This document shows positions 35,301-47,300 of a DNA stretch of 64,000 bases, piece by piece. The stretch comes from Malania oleifera (lineage: Eukaryota; Streptophyta; Magnoliopsida; Santalales; Ximeniaceae): positions 42,850,890 to 42,914,889 of the forward strand of contig NC_080425.1 in the NCBI RefSeq assembly GCF_029873635.1. Direction: 5' to 3'. The stretch's first letter is position 1. Every line of letters begins with the position of its first letter. Made by a program: the position numbers and the translations under genes. The notes below the pieces were generated by a model. It was not told the DNA's origin. It made no database searches and saw only the letters and a program-made list of their open reading frames with translations.

Positions 35301-38300
35301 GTCATACCATTGAATAGGATCACCATCTAGACTAATAATAGCAATCTTAATTTGACATGTTTTTGGAGTGTGGTGAAAGCGAAAGTATTTTTCAGCCCTA
35401 GGAATCTGACTAGTAGGGTCATCACTGTTCCATCGAGGAAATTCCACCTTCATACAAGAAAGACCAATGTCACTCTTCTTCTGTTCTTCTCTCCTCTATC
35501 TCTAACTTTACAATAGATTTTATGCAAGTTAACATAAATTTCTGAATAAAAATCAATTTCCCATTCAAAGGCATTTCTAACCAAAGGAACATTCCTAGAA
35601 ATCCCATGATCATAAGATGAAGTTGCTTGCTGATGTGCACTTTTTGATTGCAGGGATAGAAAGGAATTGAAAACTAGCAACACCAAATACTGTGCTAGAA
35701 GGAAAAAAGTATCCCCATTCTCCACGTGGAAACTAATGAGGGAGAAAAATTTGTTTCATCCTCCCCTGATAAATTTTTCAAACACCAACACTGTAACTTC
35801 ACCAACACGATAAGTTCCCCTCATCTCTTTAGTGGCCCAACCATTGAAGTGAAGAACGAATTTGGAGGTGATGTCTTCCATCAAAAATAATTCTGCTCCA
35901 TGAATCTTGGGTGCCATTTTCAAATGAGGGCCTTATTGAAAGTTGAGAGAGATTTAAGCTCTGAACGTCCTTTTTGAATAGATTGTTTAACTGCTCCATT
36001 TAACAAAGATGGTATTTGAATTCCTATCCATGCCTCCCAAAAGGAATCTCCTTTATATTTCTTCCAACCTTTTGGCAATTGAGCAATAGGAAGAGAGACA
36101 AAATAGACTTGGAGGTTTGATAAGGTGCTCTTAGTGAGGGTAAGTCTCCCACCTTTTGAGAGGTAGTTCCTTTTCTAACCTGCCAGTTTCCTTTTAAACC
36201 TTTCAATGATGGATCTCAAACTCTTTTATCTATAAATTTGTTTCCAAGAGGGAGATCGAGATAGGAAAATAGGAAATGCCCTCAGGTTGCACCCTTAAAG
36301 TCCTGCAAGGAAAGGCCTCGAGTGCAATTCCCTTCAAAACCTATCTTTCCCTTAGCCACTCTTGGATTCAATGGGAGTACAAGTTTGTGACAAATATATC
36401 CCTACCATTCATTGTCCTTGGATGAAATTGCCCATTCTTGTTCATTGTAATATTAATAGTCAACATCATCATTATTATTGTTATAATTATTACTATTAAA
36501 AAATATCATAATCACTAATAATAATAGTAACAAGAATATATTATTAATTTATTATTATAAAAATAGTGATATTATTGTTCTTTGTTTTCAATATTATAAT
36601 TAAATAATTATTGTTGTACCAGTTACAAAGTAGCTGATTTGGATGGAATACTCACCTTCTCCTTTGGAAAACATGTTATTTCTCCCATCGCAACCTCTTC
36701 CCCTTCTCCTCCCTAGTTTAGTGCGTCATTGTGGTGGTTTATCTTTGTGCTGGAGCAGAACCCTAAATGTAATCAATGACCAAGATTCTCTTTATAATCA
36801 ATGAAATGGTTCTTGGAGTGGTTTTCGTTGGTGTTTGGAATGTTGGGTAGGGATTGCAGAGCATTTGAATTGATAGCATCATATATTGGTTGTTGACTCA
36901 AACAACATTGTGGGAAAGTTCTTGGACATAGGGTTGGGTTGGAATTGTAAGTATAATCCGGTTTTTGTCCCTAGGGGGTTTGGAGAGGATTTGTGCATGA
37001 GTTTTATGTGATAGCCAAGGAATATGGTGCGATGGTTTTTGGTATTGACAAGGGACTACAAAAAACTAATTGCTCTTGGAGCAAGGTCGTGATGAAGGGA
37101 AGTAATAAGCTCTGTAATCAGTGTGGGGCTGGGATGCCGGTTGTGAGGCATGGTCGTGCATAGCTTTTTTGTGCATACAGATGCGGCTAGGGAAGGATGA
37201 TCATGTGGAGAAGAAAGAGTGGAATGGGACAGGTTGTGCAATGAATAGGGTTTTGGTTTGTGAATCCAAGAGGAGTGGCATGGGTGTGTGTTAGGGAGGA
37301 ACACTTCACATCTTGTGAAAGGCCATGCGGCACTGGCTATAGTAGATTAGTTCAACTAGTTAGCTGATAGTACATTAGGGTCCACCACGTGAACAAATTC
37401 ACAGACGTTGAATACAAAGTTGTGGAAGCAGTAAAAATGCATGTATGCAAACATGAGTCACGTGGTAAATTGTAAAGTGACATAATTTATTATTCACACC
37501 TTCATAGGGAACATGTGTTAAGTGAGGGAGGCAAGTAGGCTAAACATGTTTACAAAAGCTGGTAGTTTTACAATGACTGATGAACGTCCATCCTCGCTTA
37601 AAAAGCTTTATGTGCTATTTTCTAGCTTTAGCACTAAGAAACATTAAACTAACCAAGGAGTCATACTCTCATTTTACACTAAGGCATTATCCTACTCGAA
37701 GAATAAAACCTACTTTACTATTTATATGATGGTTATCCATCACATGTATGCAAGACAAGCGGTCACAGGCAAGCATAATGCCTCGAACAAGCTCGGCTTG
37801 TGATAGCTTGGAATGTGTTGGCCTAGGTATTATTAATATTTCACAAATCTGGGCTTGCTTTTGGGTACTATTTTATGAGATCCAGTAAATAGAAATGGGC
37901 TTTCAACCTAATCCCAAAAATCTAATCCATAGCAGGTCCATTTATCTTAGGTTCAGTAGCTTGGACCTGATAGCAATCCAGCCCAAATATTTAGATTTAA
38001 AAAAAAAAGTAAAAATCTGCAGTCTATGAATTTTTCTCCTTTGTCGAAGCAAGTCAACCTCTTATCTTTTGGTTCATAGATGGAGAAAGTGCTGGTGGAT
38101 ACCTCCTCTTCACTGGGAAGAGATTCCAATTCAGCTAAGTTTGAAGGACAAAAGTCTGTAAAAGTTAGAAACTAATTTGCCTGAAAGAAAGATAAACAAG
38201 TGAGTCTAAAGTGTTGGCTGATGATAAGGGGGTGATAATGAAATTCGAAGGACAAGTGATGGTTTTGGGGGAAATTTTGTTGATATTGGGAGTAAATTAT

Positions 38301-41300
38301 AAGTTTAGGGGGGTGGTTTAGGTGGGGTGTGGAAATGAGGGAAAGAATTGAGAAGAAGCGTCTTGTGGTGGAGCATTCCCAAAATTTTTGAGAAGAGATT
38401 CATAAGGAAAGTTAGGTTCGTGGAGGATCCAAATGTTTAGAGGGCTGCAACTAGCAAGAGGGAAAGCGAAGGGAAGGAGAAGAAGAAATGGGGTTGGGTG
38501 GTGGGGGATCTCTTGGATAATCATAGTGAAGTCCTTAGTGAGTTTGATTGTGACGGGGGATTGCTTTTGGATGAAACTCAGGAACAATATGGATATGGTT
38601 CTGACTCTTCTTATTTACTTGGGGATTTATCTTACATGCCTCTATCTCTGATGGAATGTTTGGAGGGGATTCCTATCTTTGAGTATGGATAATAAGCTAT
38701 AGTGTAAGGATGGAATTCTGCCTAGCCTTTTGGAGGAGATTTCTAGGAAGGATTAGAAGCACAACAATTGATGGATGAGTTGGGTTTATGACTGTCTAAT
38801 CTTGGAGGTAAGGAAGTTCGTCTTGATGCTGGTTAAAGCAAGGTTAACAAGGGCCAGGGAGAGCTAGCTATTTTAAAGTGCTCAGTGAACTGTGATGGAA
38901 AGGGTTTAAAGAGGGGTTTTCTTGGTTAATTCCTCTTTTTCTAGGACTGCTTGTCATCGTCTAGTTTGTAATTTCTCCTTTCACTATCTAATATATCTTT
39001 TATTAAAAATAAAAATAAAAAATATATTATTGTTGTTATTGTAGCTATTATATTATTATTAGTATTTGTTTTTTATTAATTGTGATTATTATTATTTTTT
39101 TATCTGAAAATTATAATTATATAGATCAAAATGGATGTGTACAGTTACACTGGGCATACCCAGGAACAAAGGAGGCCAAGCTCCCAACCACAATTGCAAA
39201 GCAATACACTCAGGAAAGCAAGACAAACAAAGGGGGAGGCCAAGCTCCCAACCACAGATGCAAAGCACTAAACTTGAGCCCTGACCTTTCGCCCAATCTA
39301 AATACAAAATAAAACCTGGGCATACCCAGGGGCAAGAGCCAGTTCAAAACAATGCTCAGTTACATAAGAAAGGAAACATATTTACACAACTCTATATAAG
39401 TGAGTCTGAATAACTTTAAGAATTGCATCTGGATGAGTGACAGAGCCCTCAAATTTCCTTTTGTTTCTAAAGTGCCATAGATTATAAACTGGGATTGCCA
39501 AGCAAGCTCTCTTAGCTATGTCCTGAACTCCTGTTCCTTTGGCCTCTTTGTGAAGCCATTTACGTCAAGCTTTTAAGGTGGACATGGATCTTTTCAGCCC
39601 AAGCCAGTTCCTTAGATGGTTCCACACACAAGCAGACAGGTTACATTTAAAAAGGAGATGGTCAAGAGTCTCCATTTCGGAGTTACAGAACACACAAATT
39701 TGGTCAAGGCCATCCACCTTAAGTTTATCACAAGACTGTAGCTTTCCTTTGGCAGCTAGCCTAAGGACAAAGGAATGCTTCGGAATGCACCCATTATTCC
39801 AAACCAGAGCTTTCCAATGAACACTGTTACCTTTGCATCTCCAGAATTGGTAAGCTTTCAAACAAACAAACTGCCCCTCCGCAGTCCACTCTCTCAGCTG
39901 AAGCTCGGCACTGTTCTGGTCCCTGCAGTGTTGGAGAATTAAATTCTTAATCTCTACAAGCTTCTTGAACAGAGGGGAATCGTCATGTTAGGTAGAGGCA
40001 CCCCACATGCTGCTCCCCTTCAGATAAAAATGGTTAACCCACTTAGCCCAGAGAGAGTCTTTCTTGTCATGGATATTCCACAGTGCCTTTGTAAGGAGAG
40101 CCTTGTTCCAAATTTTGAGGTCCAGCACCCCCAGCCCTCCTTCCTTCTTAGGGAGACGCACCTCCCTCCAAGCTACAAGAGGTCTCCTTCTTCCCCCCAA
40201 GAGGAAGGTCCTACTTTACTGAGTGTGGGCTGTCAGACATAAGGTCCTCAGGGTGCTTCCTCACCTGGACAAATAACAAAACCTGGTGCAAATTGGATCG
40301 TGCTGTGATAAATAAAGCATGGCAGCAGGCTGGGTTGGGAGCTCAAGCTTTTTTCCAGCTTCCTGGAATTTTTTCAGATTATGCTTCCTGCATTGTCTCT
40401 ATTATGGAAGAGGAGAACCTGGGGAGAAGGCCCTTCAAATTCTTTAATATGTGGGTGAAGCATGATAGCTTTGCTGATGTTGTTAAGACTACATGGGGGA
40501 ACAGATTCATTGGCTGTAAGTTATTTCGGCTAGCAAAGAAGCTTCAGGCTCTAAAAGGCCCCTTAAGGGATCTCAACGCCCTGTACTTCTCACACATTTC
40601 GGCCAGGGCAGAAAGAGCCAGTGAAGAGTTAAAGGCTGTTCAGCAAATGCTGCTTGATTTCCCTGAAAATGAAGAGATGCAGAGGCTGGTTGTTGTTAAA
40701 AAGGAACAAGCTGCCAAGTTAGAAGAGGCAAACAGATGTTTCCTAGCTCAACAAGCAAAATGTAAGTTCCTTATGAATAGTGATAGATGCACTGGTTTCT
40801 TCCACTCTTTGATGAAAAGAAATACAGCTAGGAACCATATTGCAGGAGTTTGTAAAGAAAATGGTGAGTCAACCAAATCGCAACAAGAGGTGGCCGAAGA
40901 GTCCCTAAACTTCTATAAAGCACTGAAGATACTTGCTCTTCTATTGATCCCCAGGTGATTGCCTGTGGTCCAATTCTGAGTAATGAGCAGGCAAAGAAGA
41001 TGTTGGAGGCTGTTTCTGAAGAGGAAATTAAAAGTGCTCTGTTCAGTATTGGGAATGAGAGATCCCCTGGCACTGATGGTTACACCTCATGCTTCTTTAA
41101 AAAGGCATGGGACATAATTGGGGGTGAGTTTGTGCTGGCAGTTCGGGAGTTCTTTAGAAATGGAAAGCTCCTTAAACAGTTCAACTGCACTGCTATTGTG
41201 CTGATAGCTAAGTCACAACATGCAAATTCATTCCAAGACTTTCGGCCAATCTCCTGTTGCAATGTGGTTTACAAAGTCATTGCCAAGGTTCTAGCAAACA

Positions 41301-44300
41301 GAATCAATCCTTGTCTGGAGGGGCTTGTGAATATTGCTCAATCCTCTTTCATTAGACAAAGATCCATGATTGAGAATATCTTTCTGTTTCAAGAGCTGGT
41401 AAGGAAATATGCTAGAAAAAGAGTGTCTCCAAGATGTATGTTAAAGATTGACCTCAGAAAAGCTTATGATTCTGTTTCGTGGGCTTTCCTGAAAGTTATG
41501 TTGACTCACCTCAATTTCCCAGCAACTATGGTGGGCTGGATCATGCAATGTATCTCCACCACTTCCTTTTCATTGGCTTTGCATGTAGGCCTGTTTGGTT
41601 TTTTTAAAGGAAGAAAGGGGCTAATACAGGGAGATCCATTATCCCCTCTACTGTTTGTTATTTGTTTAGATTCGCTCTCGAGACTTCTGAGGTCATTGGA
41701 GGCTAACCCAGATTGCAAATTCCATCCAAAATGTAGGGTGCATAAAATCAATCATCTTGCCTTTGCAGATGACCTAATTTTGTTTGCCCGTGGTGACTAC
41801 CCATCAGTTAAGCTGATCATGGAATGCCTCAATTTATTCTCTCAGTGTTTAGGGCCGAAAGCAAATCTCATGAAATCAAATATTTATAGTGCTGGTATTA
41901 CTGGCACTACCCTTCAGGATGTTAAAATGTTACTGGTCTTCCTGATGGAGAGTTCCCATTTCACTATTTGGGGATTCCTCTGGCCTCCACTAGACTGAAC
42001 TCAATGCATTTCTCCCCGATGATTATTAAGATTGCTAACTATATAGGCTCCTGGCATGGGGATACTCTTTCTTATGCAGGGAAGCTCGAGCTTATAAAAT
42101 CAGTGCTGCAGGGTGTTGACTGTTTCTGGCCATATCTCGTCTCATAAGAAGTAACAGGGGCTCCATTTCTCTTTTCTTCAGCCTGCATCACACAGTTGAA
42201 GTTTTCCACAAGCATCCAGGGAGCAGAATAGTTGCAGTTGAACTGCCATAACTTTGCCACAGGGGCCTTCTAGCAACAGTAGAGTGAAGTCCATATACAA
42301 AACTGATATGTAAATCTTCAGATGAAACTAGACAAGTCAGATAACAGTGTATTACCTGAGGCATGCAGTCCATAAAATGAATCTTAACTTTTTGGGGATT
42401 CCAAAGAACAATTATCCTACCAGCTCCATGGACAGCAAAATTGTTGATTTGGTTCCAGTTACTTAGCCTTTTCTTCATAAACTTTTCCAGATTAGTGATG
42501 GACGTCTTTGATTCCAGTATGCCAAGAACATCAACCTTTTTATTCTTTATGAGGTCCAGCCCCCCATTTTGTTTCAAGGGTTTATTAAAACCCCTGATGT
42601 TCCAACAAGCAATCTTCATTACTTCCTTGGGGGGGGGGGGGGGGGTAACCCCTTTACCAGATTCTGAAATTTAGCATTGATTCCTTTGTTCCCCTTCTTT
42701 TTTTAAGTAGTAATGAAACCCCCACCCTGCATATTTCCTTTACTCCTTTTGACTCTTTTGGTCATTTAGGTGGTCCTTGCCCTTATCCCTGGTATGCCCA
42801 TCTTGTGTTCCTTTTTCTGACATCACATTTATTCCAGTGGGCATACTCTGCTGATTTTGAGCACCCTGAACAGCTGAAACCAGTGTTCTGAACAGGTCTG
42901 GCTGCTCCCTTTCCACTGTCTATCTGAGGTCCATTGTTGCTCGAATCTTCAATCTGTTCACCTGCTGAATTTAGTGGACTTCCCCCTTCATCGTGAGGTC
43001 CCTTCACAGTTGAAGCCACAACATTCGTATCAGTTTTGTCTGCTCCTTTTCTGTTGTTCACATGGGGTATAATGTTGCTCAGGCCTTCAATCTGCTTGCC
43101 CCCTGTGTTATGTTGATTGCCATCTACACTTGTCTGATTAATTGCCTTATAGACAACCTTGGGGTGTTCCTGGTTTTCATTTGCCTCGCAACTGTTAATT
43201 GAGTGACCCAGGGCTTTGCACACCTCACAGAAACTCGGTAAATTCTCATAATGAATTACTTGGGTTATAGATTTCCCATTTGGAAGCCACACCTTCACTT
43301 CCCGTTTAATCTCCTTAGCCACATCTACCTCAACCAAAACTCTGGCATAGGAGATTCTCTGCTTATTGGTGGTGAGTTTGTCAGCATAGAGTAGCTTGCC
43401 AATTACAGAACGGGTTTTCCCCATTGCTTGCAAAGTCCAAACTTCCAGGGGCAAATTCTTGAGTTGGACCCAAACAGGGACGGTGCTCAAGTCCTCAATG
43501 TTGAATTGAAACATCTCTGGTATCAACTTCAGGAGTAAGGGGCGCCCAAACACCATGTACGGGCCCTCTTGTAAGATCTGGATCATTTCCTCTTCACAGC
43601 TGAATTTAAACACAATCCAACTACTTTCATGATAGAAAATCTGAACTCTAGTCTTCCAAGAATTTACCAGTTGATTTACGGCAGACCTTCGTGGGAATTT
43701 CCCAGCAAAATAGCCCACAAGGCAGTTCTTCCATGGACCTTTGGGGTCCTCATAATCTGAATCGTAGGGGAGAACACAGGAACAGCCCCCACAAAATGAT
43801 TTTTGCCTGTTACTCGCAAAGAGATCAGCCCAAGGAACCTTGGTTTTCCCCTTCATGAAGATCTTTTCCTCCTTTGTCTTACTTTGTTCCATATTAATAT
43901 CTTCACCCTTCTGTTCTCTATTAGTATTCGGGTTACCAGTGCGAACTGACTTTTCACCCTCTGAGTGTTCTGATTCCTCCATGGCATCCTCGGTGCCTAG
44001 TGTCTCAGACACCAATGATTGCTCATCTGCCCATCGTTTAACCTGCAGATGTTGCGACTCAACTTCAGCAATCTCATCGCTTCTAGGTAGAGTCCCAGCT
44101 GACTCCCCTGTACTCACATATTTTAGGTTAGAGGGGCTTTTCATGGCCGTGCGCCTACCTTTGCGCCCTATGGCTGGCATGATTTCAAATTTTTTCATAT
44201 CTGAAATGGGTGGGAATCTGGGAATCCGAGAGAGATGGTTTGAAATGAAGGGAGAAGGCAGTGGGTGTACCCACAGCTGCAAGGATGGTCAGAAATGGAC

Positions 44301-47300
44301 GATCTAGAGGTTGAAGGAGAAGGAGAAAGGTGGTCGGAAGAGCCTCCAAACTGTCCAGAGCCGTGCATCCCTTAGAGAGGGTTGAGAGCTTCTCTCTCTA
44401 GCATTGTGATTATTACTTTTATATATGTATAGGTTTACCTTAGAAGAATGTATGTAATATTATTATCATTATAGGTTTACCCATGTTATACTGAGCGCTG
44501 TAATTTTTTTTTCCCAAGAATCTTGATGAGTGAACCAAACAAATTTTTTTTTTTTTATGCGATAGTGATCCTATTCTTGGTTGTAAGATACTTGGGAAAG
44601 TGATTACATGAGGGCATCTAGGATAACTCGAGCCAAATGCCCCCCTAAAAGCTTAGAGCGTGACAACCTTTTAGGTTTCCAAGGGAGTTCAACCTTAATA
44701 CAGATAATTTCGACACAGATGGTCATGCAAGTTGTAATTGAAAATTTTGTCAAAATTTCTGCACTTTCAGCCTTTAAATTTTAGTTCAAATCGAAATTTA
44801 AGACCTTGGTATGTTTCCATTAGTGAATTGAAAAAAAATATATCTTGAAATTTTATTTTAAAACTGCATTAAGTGGTTCGCATTTCTTATCAAGTGCAAG
44901 GCTTGGTTGTGGTGACTTATTCTAGGACTAGGAATGTTGATCAATTTCGTTGCGTCCCTAGATGAGTTCCCCTTTCACCCTGTCAAAGACTCTAGATTTT
45001 ATGAATATTCTAAATATAGTAGTCTTGTAAAGATCTTTGATTTCAATTAAAAAAAAAATTAATTATGAGAGAAATTTCAGACTGGATTTTGAATTTTCAG
45101 GAAATTTCACGTAGTATTTAAAATTTTGACAAATTTCCTTGCAATTTTGAGATTTCAATAAATTTTAGATGATTCGTGGAAATTTCAATAGAAGTTTTTT
45201 CAATCAGAAACTGACTGCCATTTTGATTTTGAGGGCTGTGGAAAGCGAAAACTTCAATGGAAATATCAACAATTTCATGGAAACCATGGTATAAGCAACT
45301 AATTCCATCTTTCCAATTAGTCCATGCTGTCATTGAATGTCGTCTACATTTAGTGAGGTGGTATGAGCAATCAATTCCACCATCGTTTGGATAATGCATC
45401 TGATTGAGCAATAGATCTGGCGGCTACTGAGATATTATGTGACATCCAGATCTGAATCGTGCTTTGAATGAGCTGTTTGTTCATATATAATCTATATTGT
45501 GAGTGCCTTTTTTGTTTATTTGTAACATCCAGATCTGAATCGTGCTTTGAATGAGCTGTTTGTTCATATATGATCTATATTGCGAGCGCCTTTTTTTGTT
45601 TATTTGTGTTACTATTGGCATCTGAAGTTTTAGTAATTGCAGATATATTGAAGTCAACAGCTTCTAATAAATGTAAATTGGATCGTGTGTTTTGTTACAG
45701 CTTTCAAACTTGGAGGTCTGGTTTCAGCGGCCAAAGGACATAGTACGAAAATTGTTATCAGGAGATCTAGATCTTGGTATTGTGGGGTTTGATACAGTTA
45801 CTGAATATGGACAGGTAAGCATATAAAGTTTTGATAGTTGGTGAATATAGGCAGATAAGCATTGAAACATGGATTTTTTTTTAATAACAAAAGAAATTCA
45901 TTGATAGATTAAGATACAAAAGTGAGAATAAGACATCTCCTTTCCATACTCTGGGTGACCCCAGAAAAAGCAAAAAGGGAAAACCTAAAAGACCCCCCGA
46001 AAAAAAAACCCGGAATAATCAGAATGCCCTAACAAGTCAACAAGGAGTACCAGTCATGCTGAATATCTGAAAACACACCCCCTTGAAGTTCCACAGCCAA
46101 AGAGAAGCCAAAGAGTGAATCTTCTCCCAAATCAACAAAAATGACAGCATCTTCCCTGAGAAAATACACCTGTTTCTTTCCATCCACAGGCCCCAAAATA
46201 CTGCAAAGAAGGCGCAATTCCATAACCCTTTACCTTCCTTTTTCCTACCAAAATCGGTAAAATGAATTGCCAAAAACTCTTCCACTACATCCGGGCAAAC
46301 CTGACATTCCCCAAAATAATTAAATAGTTATTCAATATCCTCTGGGAAAAATCACAATGCATGAAAAGATGTGGAGCAAGCGGAGCAGTTTCAGAGCAAT
46401 TAAAACAAAGTACACATGCATCTGGAGAGAGAGCTTTCAATGGTCTCCTATTTTGTAACAAGTTATTGCGGTTGATCCTCTTATGCACAACCAATCAGGG
46501 AAAGCTTTGATTTTTTTTTTTCGGGGGGGGACTTTGGCCTGTGGAAAAGAAAAATCAGTGCTAGTCAAGAACTCCCCAAAAGATTTGCATGAATAACAAG
46601 GACCAAGATCAGCTATTAGCTTCCAAAGGGATTCCACAATTATTCAACAAGACTAACACAGGATAATTCTTCCATGTCCCTATCATTCAAGGATCTTTGA
46701 AAAGTGATATCCCATGAAGGTAAAGGAGCACTCTGCTCTACAATAAAAGAAAAAATATATCCATCCTGTCCTGGGCTGAAACGAAATAGGCAAGGAAAAG
46801 AGGTGGACAAAACAACATTCTGCAACCAAAGGTCTTTCCCAAATAGAATATTGCAACCCCTATCCAGTAAAAATTAATATGGGTAATAAAGAGGGGATAA
46901 ATCAAAGAAATAGCTTTCCACAGACTTCCCAAAGAACATCTAGGACCGAAATTGTTATCCCACCCATTCTCATCAAGTCCAAACTTGCTTTTAACAACTT
47001 TATGCTACAAGGAAGAATCCTCTAGCAGGAGTCCTCTAGTTGAAATATGCAATATAACTGAAAGTTTTTTCATGTTTAGATTTCTGTATAACCAATTAAC
47101 CATTAATTTGTAACCTTGGAGTTGCAGTTGATACATAGTATGTTGCCATCACTTCTTCTCGCCCATTTCTTTCACATCATTTTCTACCTAGGAGTCTTGC
47201 TTTGTTAAACCTGTGTACTTGATTAATATATATTAACCTGTTTTGTTCTACTATCTTTTTTCTAAGTTTCCTTGTCAGATGACTCGGATTATGATGGAGC

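Larger units (their letters stand above)
39092..44402 (-). mobile_element. Full-length L1-like LINE with an inverted core
   Basis: It is flanked by a perfect 13-bp TSD (ATTGTGATTATTA, 39079-39091 and 44403-44415). The T-rich left border (minus-strand A-tail) and the pyrimidine-rich 5' leader at the right border fit minus-strand insertion. ORF1, the endonuclease part of ORF2 and the C-terminal part of ORF2 all read on the minus strand. The reverse transcriptase segment, about 40200-42130, reads on the plus strand. The 3' region has two copies of GGAGGCCAAGCTCCCAACCA (about 39171 and 39235) and a palindrome CCTGGGCATACCCAGG (39316-39331). Confidence 0.9.

Noticed and set aside
36900-37300. Possible further LINE ORF1 piece in intron 2
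   Set aside because: Some translated stretches look vaguely like ORF1 but no motif holds over more than a few residues.
40955-41998. 347-codon + frame as a host gene
   Set aside because: It is LINE reverse transcriptase ([17 protein letters not shown]) inside a TSD-bounded LINE and is frameshifted at both ends.
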